10,078 nucleotides of DNA from UBA7672 sp034439955 (GTDB lineage: Bacteria; Pseudomonadota; Alphaproteobacteria; Caulobacterales; Hyphomonadaceae), in NCBI GenBank assembly GCA_034439955.1, contig JAWXBJ010000172.1, positions 1 through 10,078 on the forward strand. The letters run 5' to 3'. Shown one piece after another: positions 1 through 6,569 of this stretch. The stretch's first letter is position 1. Each line of letters opens with the position of its first letter. The translations under genes were made by a program, and so were the position numbers. The notes beneath the pieces were generated by a model, which did not search any database, had not been told where the DNA came from, and saw only the letters and a list, made by a program, of their open reading frames with translations.

Positions 1-342
1 CAGGTTGCCATCTTCTGTCTCTTGACCCGCGCTGTGGGCAAGGTTTGCATCTTGGCTGATCCGCTGCACGTCGAGGTAGCTGACGATGCACTTGGGGTCT
101 CGGCTTATGTCATGCTCCATCCTCTGTAGCAGCGAGGATTTGCCCGTTCCGCGTCGTCCAACAATAAAGGTCGTTCTTGGTCGCTTGATCTCGTTTATTA
201 GGTGCCCGTCCGCGAATGGATCTTCATACAGGAGATGCGTGATCGCATTGCCCGTGCGTGGGTCGAGAATCGTGTCGCGTCTAGATCGCTTCAGCGTGTC
301 GACAACGGTTCTGAAGTTATGAATGTCCTCGAGTGACAGCAT
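1..342 (-). CDS. P-loop ATPase, N-terminal part (cut by left window edge)
   Basis: Only the first 114 codons are inside the window; the frame is open to the edge. The translation starts MLSLEDIHNF and contains FIVGRRGTGKSSLL at about residues 59-72, a clear Walker A loop (GxxxxGKS), preceded by DPFADGHLINEI. A nucleotide-binding loop this close to the N-terminus, in a 'give me the region, then bind ATP' layout (DPF...FIVGRRGTGKS), resembles large AAA/STAND-like or ORC/CDC6-like bacterial ATPases, some found in genomic islands; this assignment is from memory and is tentative. Walker B and any effector domain would lie outside the window. GC is about 54% (186 of 342 by hand count), well below the central genes, which suggests a different origin. 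The ATG at 342 was chosen because the frame is open from there and the upstream DNA turns AT-rich; no strong ribosome binding site is visible. Confidence 0.75.
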   Translation of the reverse strand, partial: MLSLEDIHNFRTVVDTLKRSRRDTILDPRTGNAITHLLYEDPFADGHLINEIKRPRTTFIVGRRGTGKSSLLQRMEHDISRDPKCIVSYLDVQRISQDANLAHSAGQETEDGNL

Positions 343-375
343 TCCCAACACCCCATTTCCCCGCCGTAATGTTTA

Positions 376-404
376 TTAATAGCGCGTTAACAATTAGCCG
401 TCTA
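376..404 (-). promoter_or_regulatory. possible promoter for the left-edge ATPase gene
   Basis: Read on the minus strand, TAGACG (399-404) and TATTAA (376-381) are separated by exactly 17 bases, in the only AT-rich patch of the gene-free stretch and about 35 bases upstream of the ATPase start. The match to a sigma-70 type promoter is moderate (four of six in the -35 box), so this is an inference from pattern and position. Confidence 0.3.
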
Positions 405-552
405 GGCGACCGCCGGATCGTGATGTGCAACCACTATCGCCAGGTGATACTACGCGGGGAGCGGATTCCTGGGTGGTCGATTGACCAGTTCTCTGGGATC
501 GGGATAGGCGTCGGCTGGCGGCAAGGCGCGCTGCAATTCCCGCGTTGAGAGG

Positions 553-747
553 CCCCTTCGGCGCTCCGCGCCACTTCCCCCAGCTTCGCTAGGGGCAGAC
601 TTCCCGTTGTTGAGAGAGCCACCTCCGTCCGCGTCGCGTCCACCTCCCCGGGTTTGCCGGTGGAGGACTTGGTGGGTGTGGCTTGCCCCCTCCGTCACGC
701 CGCCGAGGCGCGCCGACCCACCTCCCCCGGCTTCGCCGGTGGAGGAC
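553..747. repeat. cluster of three GC-rich palindromic repeat units
   Basis: The gene-free stretch 343-762 holds three related units here. Each ends in a hairpin of the form CCTCCCCCGGC-TTC-GCCGGTGGAGG: unit 1 arms at 577-584 and 588-595 (one mismatch), unit 2 arms at 643-652 and 656-666, unit 3 arms at 721-731 and 735-745 (one mismatch). Hairpin centres are about 68 and 79 bases apart. Units 2 and 3 share a lead-in like CCTCCGTC, and units 1 and 3 also carry a short GC palindrome before the main hairpin (for example 560-572). This is typical of short dispersed palindromic elements seen between genes in many Alphaproteobacteria. The units sit downstream of the stop at 763 and upstream of the ATPase promoter. 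They may act as an RNA-stabilising or transcription-ending structure, but no T-run follows any hairpin. Confidence 0.7.
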
Positions 748-762
748 CAGGCATGAGCAAAC

Positions 763-1479
763 TCAACGCAGCGAGGCCAGTTGCGGACACTGGGCGATCA
801 CATCGCGGCGCATCTGGCGGATGTGTTCGGGGACGTCCGCGCCGCGAATATGGATCAGGTATTCACGGCCCTGGCAGTAGGCAGCGCGCTCCAGCGGGTT
901 GGAGAAGTTGTAGGTGCTGGTTCTGGCGGCCTCTGAGGTGACGTGGTCGATGGCGGCGGTGAAGCCGACGGCCTTTGTCGCGCCCTGAGTAGCGGATTGA
1001 AGACCGTTGAGGCCGTCGCGCAGCACGCCTGGGACGGCGGGCAAGACTACGAGGAACAGCAGCGCAAAAGCCATGCCGGCGCCGACCATCAGTGAGGCGT
1101 AGGCGACGACCTGGACGGTGTACATGAAGATCGCGCCGACAACCCAGGTGGCGTTGCTCCAGAAGAGACCGGGTTCAGGCGGCGGATCAGGCGCCGGATC
1201 GGGCGCGATAAAAAGCAGCGGGCGCGGGGATAGCTCAGGATCGTTGCGGCGCGAGCGCGGGTGGAATTCGGCGTCCTCCTCCAGGATAAAGCCGGGGCGC
1301 GCGTTTTCGGCGGGGCGGACATTTACGAGCCCGGCGTCGGCGCGGGCATAGCAGACGCCGCAGCGGGCATGGGTCTGGATGTAGGAAAAGGTGCGCTGAT
1401 CGTCGGCGCGGCGCGTGCGCTGGGCCGCGTGGCCGCAACTGAGGCATTCGACGATGATCTTTCGAGGTCCTGCAACCAT
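763..1479 (-). CDS. zinc-ribbon-like, two-helix membrane protein of unknown function
   Basis: 238 residues; I do not recognise the family. In order: two CxxC pairs, C12/C15 and C40/C43, spaced like a small zinc ribbon; a charged linker; a proline-rich stretch (about 92-104, APDPAPDPPPEPG); two hydrophobic segments at roughly 110-130 and 131-153 that would form a membrane hairpin; and a soluble C-terminal tail of about 85 residues. The natural amino-acid mix (Cys, Trp, Tyr in place, clear hydrophobic blocks) favours this reading over the overlapping plus-strand frames. With both segments spanning, the zinc ribbon and tail would lie on the same side, presumably the cytoplasm. The start at 1479 is the first in-frame ATG; the ribosome binding site is weak. 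It is divergent from the helix-turn-helix gene at 1611, with 131 bases between them. The function is unknown. Confidence 0.65.
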   Translation of the reverse strand: MVAGPRKIIVECLSCGHAAQRTRRADDQRTFSYIQTHARCGVCYARADAGLVNVRPAENARPGFILEEDAEFHPRSRRNDPELSPRPLLFIAPDPAPDPPPEPGLFWSNATWVVGAIFMYTVQVVAYASLMVGAGMAFALLFLVVLPAVPGVLRDGLNGLQSATQGATKAVGFTAAIDHVTSEAARTSTYNFSNPLERAAYCQGREYLIHIRGADVPEHIRQMRRDVIAQCPQLASLR

Positions 1480-1496
1480 GGGGCGATCATTGTCGA

Positions 1497-1508
1497 TTGG
1501 TTAACCAA
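1497..1508. promoter_or_regulatory. perfect 12-bp palindrome between divergent genes, candidate operator
   Basis: TTGGTTAACCAA is a perfect palindrome located 17 bases upstream of the start of the zinc-ribbon membrane protein gene and about 100 bases upstream of the helix-turn-helix gene. It stands out as AT-rich within GC-rich DNA. Its position between divergent genes, one of which encodes a DNA-binding protein, makes an operator possible. No second copy was seen in the window. Confidence 0.3.
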
Positions 1509-1610
1509 GTCAATGGGGGAAGGTCCCGTTTGGCTTTCCGGCCAGTCGCCACGGGCGAGGGGTGGTCGCCTCTATCCGACCGGTCTGCGGGCGGGCGCAC
1601 TATTGCTGGT

Positions 1611-2270
1611 ATGCCGAGGATGGTTCCAACACAGGAAGAATACATCGAATTGCGGCGCGAGGCCCAGCTGCGCGTGCGGCTGGGACAAAGCCAGCGCTCG
1701 ATCGCGCGGCGGCTCGGCGTCGATCTCTCGACGATCATCCGGTGGGCGGCCGAGGACGGGTTCCGGCTGAAGGACATCGAGGCGGAGCGGCTGACGGGCG
1801 TTCGCGCGCCGCTTCCCCTGTTTCTGGAGCGGGACCGGGCGCGAAGATCAGGTGCGACAGTGCTGCCGGCGGAGATCGCCGAGCGGTGGACGGCGGCGGA
1901 GGAGGCGAAAGCGGAGGCGATGACGAACCAGGTGGAGAAGCTGTCGGCGCCGGGCGGGCCCTTGTCGCCGCCGGAGATCGATCCGGAGGGAGCGGCGCGG
2001 CGCGCGACGGCGCGGGCCGAAGAGCTTGCCGAGGAGGGTCTGCTGGAGCAGGCGGAACGGGCGGCGCGGCTGGCCGAACGCTTCCTGCGCCTGAAGGCGA
2101 AAATGTCGGTGATCGGCGCCGTACCGGGTCCGGGGGGCCGGCTCACCGATGGAAACGGGAAGTGGCATCCGTCGACCTACGCCAACGAGCCCATGCCCGA
2201 CCGCGAAAAGGTGCTGGCCGAGATCATCGCCATCCGCGAACGGCTGGAGAATAAGTATGGTCTGCGCTGA
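1611..2270 (+). CDS. helix-turn-helix DNA-binding protein, function unknown
   Basis: 219 residues from the ATG at 1611. Residues about 26-51 (GQSQRSIARRLGVDLSTIIRW region) read as a classic helix-turn-helix: a first helix with SIARRLGV, a turn, then a recognition helix LSTIIRW. This fold is shared by resolvase-like and phage small-terminase-like proteins as well as simple regulators. The middle (about 90-165) is rich in Ala, Glu and Arg and probably forms long helices or a coiled coil; the C-terminus ends in another charged helix. The frame is open back to a TTG at 1497, but that stretch has mixed codon positions and overlaps the palindrome, so 1611 (or the ATG at 1620) is preferred; neither has a good ribosome binding site. 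It could be a transcription regulator of its divergent neighbour or a phage-derived DNA-packaging remnant; no other phage genes are present to support the latter. Confidence 0.65.
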   Translation: MPRMVPTQEEYIELRREAQLRVRLGQSQRSIARRLGVDLSTIIRWAAEDGFRLKDIEAERLTGVRAPLPLFLERDRARRSGATVLPAEIAERWTAAEEAKAEAMTNQVEKLSAPGGPLSPPEIDPEGAARRATARAEELAEEGLLEQAERAARLAERFLRLKAKMSVIGAVPGPGGRLTDGNGKWHPSTYANEPMPDREKVLAEIIAIRERLENKYGLR

Positions 2271-2306
2271 CGGGAACGCCCGATAGGGGCGACGACGCAG
2301 ATTGCT

Positions 2307-2807
2307 CTACCGCTCCTGAGTGGGGATGAAAGGGCTGATGAGCCCGAGAGGCGCGGCGGTGGTGCGCTTGGACACGTTGACGATGATGCGCGACTGGATG
2401 TCCGAGACGAGGCCGAGGGCGAGAATCTTGTCGCGCAGGAAATTGTCGTAGGCGTGCATGTCGGTGGTGACGATCCGCATGATATAATCGACGGCGCCCG
2501 TGACGGTCATGCACTCGATGCATTCCGGCCATTTTTTCACAGCCTGCTCGAACTTTTCGAGGTTCTCCCGGCTCGGAAGCTGTAGCTTTACATTTGCAAC
2601 CACTTCAAAGTTGAGGCCGAGCTTGTCATAATTGAGGAGCGTGACACGCTTGGAGATAATGCCCTGCTCCTCCATGCGCTTGATGCGGCGCCAGCAAGGG
2701 CTGGAGGACAGACCGACCTTCTCCGCGATCTCCGCAACGGACAGGGCGGCGTCACGTTGAATAAGGTCGAGAATCTTGGCGTCGATCGCGTCCAGGTCAA
2801 CGGGCAT
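2307..2807 (-). CDS. Lrp/AsnC family transcriptional regulator
   Basis: 166 residues, the usual length for the family. An N-terminal AsnC-type helix-turn-helix lies at about residues 5-64, with LSVAEIAEKVGLSSSPCWRR (22-41) covering both helices, and the C-terminal RAM/Lrp ligand-binding domain lies at about 70-150, with the typical VTGAVDYIMRIV strand. Proteins of this family form dimers or octamers and bind an amino acid or related metabolite at the RAM interface. The gene is divergent from the indolepyruvate ferredoxin oxidoreductase, the usual arrangement for a local Lrp-type regulator, so it probably controls that gene in response to an aromatic or branched amino acid or its 2-oxoacid; this is inference. 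The ATG at 2807 gives the family's standard N-terminus (MPVDLDAIDAKIL); only a weak AAAAG lies upstream. It ends convergent with the helix-turn-helix gene, 36 bases away. Confidence 0.95.
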   Translation of the reverse strand: MPVDLDAIDAKILDLIQRDAALSVAEIAEKVGLSSSPCWRRIKRMEEQGIISKRVTLLNYDKLGLNFEVVANVKLQLPSRENLEKFEQAVKKWPECIECMTVTGAVDYIMRIVTTDMHAYDNFLRDKILALGLVSDIQSRIIVNVSKRTTAAPLGLISPFIPTQER

Positions 2808-2941
2808 GAATTGCGCTTTTTGTTGGTTCGTTAGTCGATTATTGCTTCAGAACTGGCATGAAACGATGCAAAGGGCAATTAATTCCCCCAAATTTGAGCA
2901 ATGAATCATTCCCGCCTTTGATGCCCGGACAGGAGCCGTAC
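2808..2941. promoter_or_regulatory. AT-rich shared control region of the Lrp-type regulator and oxidoreductase genes
   Basis: If the oxidoreductase starts at 2942, 134 bases separate the two divergent starts. The region is strikingly AT-rich against its flanks, with tracts such as CTTTTTGTTGG and CAATTAATTCCCCCAAATTTG (the latter an imperfect inverted repeat at about 2877-2897). AT-rich, loosely symmetric DNA is the usual target of Lrp-type proteins. I could not pick a convincing -35/-10 pair for either direction. Confidence 0.45.
2931..2935 (+). promoter_or_regulatory. ribosome binding site that decides the oxidoreductase start
   Basis: AGGAG at 2931-2935 is followed by a 6-base spacer and an in-frame TTG at 2942. 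The in-frame ATGs at 2858 and 2921 have no comparable site upstream. This is the basis for placing the start at 2942. Confidence 0.6.
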
Positions 2942-5900
2942 TTGGCGAGCCGCGAGCCCATTTCCCTCGACGACAAGTATCTTCGCGAGGAGGGCCGCGC
3001 CTTCATGACGGGCATACAGGCGCTGGTGCGCCTGCCGCTCGACCGCAAGCGGCTCGACCGCAAGGCGGGCCTCAACACCGCCGGCTTCATCTCGGGCTAC
3101 CGGGGATCGCCGCTGGGCGGCTATGACCAGCAGCTTGCGGGGGCGAAAAAACTTCTCGACGCCCATGACATCAGGGTCTGGGAAGGCCTGAATGAGGATC
3201 TCGGCGCTACGGCCGTCTGGGGCTCGCAGCAGACCCAGGCTTTTCCCGGCGCAAGGTTCGACGGCGTCTTCGGCATCTGGTACGGCAAGGCGCCTGGCGT
3301 CGATCGGACCGGCGACGTGTTCAAGCACGCCAACATGGCGGGAACGGATCCAAAGGGCGGCGTTCTGGCGCTGGTCGGCGACGATCCCAACTGCAAGTCG
3401 TCGACGCTGCCGTCGCAATCGGAATTCGCGCTCATCGACGCCGAGATGCCGGTGCTGTCGCCGGCCACGATCCAGGACGTGCTGGATTATGGCCTGATGG
3501 GTTTCGAGCTCAGCCGGTATTCGGGCGCGTGGGTCGGGATGGTGGCGCTCGCCGACACGATGGATTCCGGCGCGGTTGTCGATATCGGTCTGGCGCGCCA
3601 CAGGTTTGTGAGTCCGTCGGACTTTGTGCTGCCGGAAGGCGGCGTCGGCCTGCGCATCGGCGACACGCCGATGGCGAAGGAGCAAAGACTGCGGCAGGTG
3701 AAGCTTCCGGCGGCGCATGCCTTTGCACGGGCCAACGGGCTTGACCGCGTGCTGCTCAGTTCGCGTACGCCCCGGATCGGCATCGTGGTGTCGGGCCAGG
3801 CTGCGCGCGACGTCTTCGAGGCGCTGGCGGCAATCGGGCTCGATGAGAAAGCGGCCTCCGAGCTGGGTGTCACGATCTTCAAGGTCGCGATGCCCTGGCC
3901 GCTGGAGCCGTCCGCGATCACCCGCTTCTGCAAGGGGTTGGAGCGCGTGCTGGTCATCGAGCACAAGCGCGCCCTGGTGGAGCCGCAACTGAAAGACACC
4001 CTCTATCATTTGCCGGACGGGCAAAGGCCCGTCATTGAGGGCAAGCGCGACCGCGATGGCGCGCCGCTCCTGTCCGATCTTAGCACGCTGTCGACGGCCG
4101 ATATTGCCGCAGCCCTGCTGTCGCGCCTGCCGGACGGGTCGCACCGAGGCGCGGCGGAGGCTTATTTCGCAAAGGTCGGCGGCGCGCGGATGGCGGTCGC
4201 CGGCATGAACCAGGGCACCGTCCGCAAGCCGCACTTCTGTTCGGGTTGCCCACACAACACCTCGACAACGCTGCCGGAAGGGTCACGCGCGCTGGCCGGC
4301 ATAGGCTGTCACTACATGGCGACCTTCACGCCCGACCGGCGCACCGACATGCACACGCAGATGGGCGGGGAGGGCACGCCGTGGATCGGGCAGTCGCCCT
4401 TCACAGACGAGAAGCATGTCTTCGTGAATCTCGGCGACGGAACGTATTCGCATTCGGGATCGCTGGCGATCCGGGCGTCGGTGTCGGCCAAAGTCAACGC
4501 CACCTACAAGATTCTCTACAATGACGCGGTCGCCATGACGGGTGGCCAGCAGGTCGAGTCCGGACAGACCGTGCCGCAGATCGCCCGGCAGGTTGAAGCC
4601 GAAGGCGTCAAGACGATCGTAATCGTCGCGGACGATCCGACACGTTACGCCTCGGTGAGCGACCTGCCGGAAGGCACGCGCATTTTCGACCGCCGCAAGC
4701 TGGACGATGTTCAGAAAGAGCTGAGGGAGACGGCGGGCGTCTCCGTGCTGATCTATGACCAGGTGTGCGCGACCGAGAAACGCCGCAGGATCAAGCGTGG
4801 CAAGATGGCGGCGCCGTCGCGGCGGGCTTTCATCAACACCGCCGTCTGCGAGGGCTGCGGCGACTGCTCGGTCAAGTCCAACTGCCTGTCGGTGGAGCCG
4901 GTCGATACCGAGTTTGGTCGCAAGCGCCAGATCAACCAGTCAACCTGCAATACCGACATGACCTGCATCGAGGGGTTCTGCCCCAGCTTCGTTACGGTGA
5001 CGGGCGGGGACCGCAAGTCGGACGCCGAGCGGCCGATTCCGGCATTCGACACGTCAAAGCTGCCGCGACCGGTCGAGCCGGCGCTCGATGATGTCTGGAA
5101 CGTCGTGTTCACCGGCGTCGGCGGGACCGGCGTCACCACCGTGGCGGCGGTGCTGGCGATGGCGGCGCACATCGACGGCAAGGCGGCGCAGACCCTGGAC
5201 ATGACCGGGCTCGCGAAGAAGGGCGGGCCGGTGCTGAGCCATGTGCGTTTCGCGAAACACCCCGACGACATCAAGGCGGCGCGCACGCCTCCGGCCTCGG
5301 CGGACGCGGTGATCGCCTGCGATCTCGTCGTGGCGGGCTCGGGCGATGCGCTTGTGCTGTTCGACAAGGCGCGCACGCGGGTGGTGGCCAATCGCGACGT
5401 GACGCCGACCAAGGACATCATCGACGACCGCAATGCGCGCTTCGATCCTGACCTGCTCGCCGCGCGCGTGCGGTCGCGCTCGCGGAGCTTTTCGGCCATC
5501 AACGCCGAGGCGCTGGCCGAGCAGTATTTCGGCGACGCGATCTACACCAACATGATCATGCTGGGCATGGCCTGGCAGCTCGGGCATGTGCCGGTCGCCG
5601 ACGCGGCCATCCACGAGGCCAACCGGCTCAACAGGGTCAAGGTCGAGGCCAATGCGGCGGCGTTCGACCTCGGACGGCTGGCGGCGGCGGACCCGGCCGC
5701 GCTGCATGCCCTGGCGCCCAGGCGGCCCGAGCTGACGGCGCCCAGCCTGGACCAGCTCGTCGAGCGCCGGGCCGAGATGCTGACCGGCTATCAGGACGCC
5801 GCCTATGCGTCCGTGTACCGCTCGAAGGTCGCGAGCGTGAGGGCGGCGGAGAGCAATCTCGGGCTGGGCGATGCGTTCTCGCGTGCGGCGGCGACGCATG

Positions 5901-6412
5901 CGGCCAAGCTGATGGCCTACAAGGACGAATACGAGGTCGCGCGGATGTATGCCGACCCGGCCTATGCGCAGGCGATCAAGGCGACGTTTGGCGACGGCGC
6001 CAAGCTCACCTTCCTGCTGGCGCCGCCGCTGATTTCGAATAAGAATTCCAGGGGCGAGCTGGTGAAGTCCTCGTTCGGTCCGTGGATGATGCCGGTGTTC
6101 AAGGTGCTGCAGCGTTTCAAGTGGATGCGCCGCAAATCCTGGGACCCGATCGGCTGGACCGCCGAGCGCAGGATGGAGAAGCGGCTGCGCGACGAATATC
6201 TAGAGCGGCTGGATGTGCTCGCCGAGGGTCTGCGCGCGGACAATCATGCGCTGGCGGTGGAGATAGCCTCGCTGCCGGACGAGATTCGCGGCTTCGGGCA
6301 TGTGAAGGACAAGGCGGTGCGCGCCGCGGAGATCAAGCTCGAAGCGCTGATGGCGCGCTGGATGCGGTCCGCTCCGGCGCCCCTCGCACCGGTCATGGTC
6401 GCGGCGGAGTAG
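2942..6412 (+). CDS. indolepyruvate ferredoxin oxidoreductase, fused alpha-gamma form
   Basis: Oxidatively decarboxylates aryl pyruvates (and possibly other 2-oxoacids) to acyl-CoA, passing electrons to ferredoxin; cytoplasmic. It is 1156 residues from the TTG at 2942. In order: a thiamine-diphosphate pyrimidine-side domain with GYRGSPLGG (about 52-60) and EDLGATAVWG; CSGCPHN (433-439) opening the diphosphate-side domain; the thiamine-diphosphate motif GDGTYSHSG (from 498) through ILYND; a cysteine-rich iron-sulphur segment (C636, C639, C642, C648, then C669, C675, C680); a gamma-type domain starting GVGGTGVTT (about 725); and a C-terminal extension from about 935 that matches the domain called DUF6537 in this family. 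Archaeal enzymes split these parts over two subunits; the single chain is normal in Alphaproteobacteria. An ATG at 2858 would add 28 residues encoded by AT-rich, promoter-like DNA without a ribosome binding site; homologues I recall begin shortly before the ISLDDKY motif, favouring 2942 (or 2921). Divergent Lrp-type regulator upstream. Confidence 0.95.
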   Translation: MASREPISLDDKYLREEGRAFMTGIQALVRLPLDRKRLDRKAGLNTAGFISGYRGSPLGGYDQQLAGAKKLLDAHDIRVWEGLNEDLGATAVWGSQQTQAFPGARFDGVFGIWYGKAPGVDRTGDVFKHANMAGTDPKGGVLALVGDDPNCKSSTLPSQSEFALIDAEMPVLSPATIQDVLDYGLMGFELSRYSGAWVGMVALADTMDSGAVVDIGLARHRFVSPSDFVLPEGGVGLRIGDTPMAKEQRLRQVKLPAAHAFARANGLDRVLLSSRTPRIGIVVSGQAARDVFEALAAIGLDEKAASELGVTIFKVAMPWPLEPSAITRFCKGLERVLVIEHKRALVEPQLKDTLYHLPDGQRPVIEGKRDRDGAPLLSDLSTLSTADIAAALLSRLPDGSHRGAAEAYFAKVGGARMAVAGMNQGTVRKPHFCSGCPHNTSTTLPEGSRALAGIGCHYMATFTPDRRTDMHTQMGGEGTPWIGQSPFTDEKHVFVNLGDGTYSHSGSLAIRASVSAKVNATYKILYNDAVAMTGGQQVESGQTVPQIARQVEAEGVKTIVIVADDPTRYASVSDLPEGTRIFDRRKLDDVQKELRETAGVSVLIYDQVCATEKRRRIKRGKMAAPSRRAFINTAVCEGCGDCSVKSNCLSVEPVDTEFGRKRQINQSTCNTDMTCIEGFCPSFVTVTGGDRKSDAERPIPAFDTSKLPRPVEPALDDVWNVVFTGVGGTGVTTVAAVLAMAAHIDGKAAQTLDMTGLAKKGGPVLSHVRFAKHPDDIKAARTPPASADAVIACDLVVAGSGDALVLFDKARTRVVANRDVTPTKDIIDDRNARFDPDLLAARVRSRSRSFSAINAEALAEQYFGDAIYTNMIMLGMAWQLGHVPVADAAIHEANRLNRVKVEANAAAFDLGRLAAADPAALHALAPRRPELTAPSLDQLVERRAEMLTGYQDAAYASVYRSKVASVRAAESNLGLGDAFSRAAATHAAKLMAYKDEYEVARMYADPAYAQAIKATFGDGAKLTFLLAPPLISNKNSRGELVKSSFGPWMMPVFKVLQRFKWMRRKSWDPIGWTAERRMEKRLRDEYLERLDVLAEGLRADNHALAVEIASLPDEIRGFGHVKDKAVRAAEIKLEALMARWMRSAPAPLAPVMVAAE

Positions 6413-6462
6413 TGCGCGTTCCCCTTTTTGAGATGCACTCGGCGCAGAGCTTGGCTAACCGC

Positions 6463-6504
6463 TAGAGCAACCTGCGTCCTCTTTGACGCAGACAGGTTGC
6501 TCTA
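6463..6504. repeat. compound palindromic element, first hairpin
   Basis: TAGAGCAAC and CCTGCGTC on the left are answered by GACGCAG and GTTGCTCTA on the right, with a CTCTTT loop and a short ACAG bulge: an outer 9-bp stem and an inner 7-bp stem. It sits between the oxidoreductase stop (6412) and the FAD dehydrogenase start (6570), only 11 bases before a second hairpin that begins with the same TAGAGC. Two such hairpins in tandem resemble the mosaic intergenic repeats of Alphaproteobacteria. There is no T-run, so it is unlikely to be a simple terminator, though it may stabilise the oxidoreductase mRNA end. Confidence 0.75.
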
Positions 6505-6515
6505 CACTCTTGAAA

Positions 6516-6566
6516 TAGAGCATCTTTCTCCGGTCAAACTGATTCAGTTTGATCGAAGGATGCTCT
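6516..6566. repeat. compound palindromic element, second hairpin, overlapping a ribosome binding site
   Basis: Outer arms AGAGCATC (6517-6524) and GATGCTCT (6559-6566) pair perfectly. The stem continues inward with TTTC against GAAG (one G-T pair), a TCC bulge, and then a perfect 19-base odd palindrome, TCAAACTGA-T-TCAGTTTGA (6534-6552). The AAGGA at 6556-6560, the only plausible ribosome binding site for the ATG at 6570, lies wholly in the right arm and pairs with TCTTT at 6523-6527. The hairpin could therefore limit translation of the downstream gene if it is in the mRNA. Confidence 0.75.
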
Positions 6567-6569
6567 CGT

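Noticed and set aside
86..322. Plus-strand open frame of 78 codons at the left edge
   Set aside because: The minus strand here encodes a Walker A ATPase that is open to the edge; the plus frame is its shadow.
1261..1770. Plus-strand open frame of 169 codons overlapping the zinc-ribbon membrane protein and the HTH gene
   Set aside because: It overlaps two better-supported frames and shows no domain-like pattern.
2277..2291. CGCCC-GATAG-GGGCG hairpin between the convergent HTH and Lrp-type genes
   Set aside because: A five-base stem with no T-run on either strand; too weak to call a terminator, though its position would suit one.
2906..4255. Long minus-strand open frame of 449 codons inside the oxidoreductase gene
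   Set aside because: The translation is rich in Arg, His and Gln with no recognisable domain; it mirrors the GC-rich codons of the real plus-strand gene.
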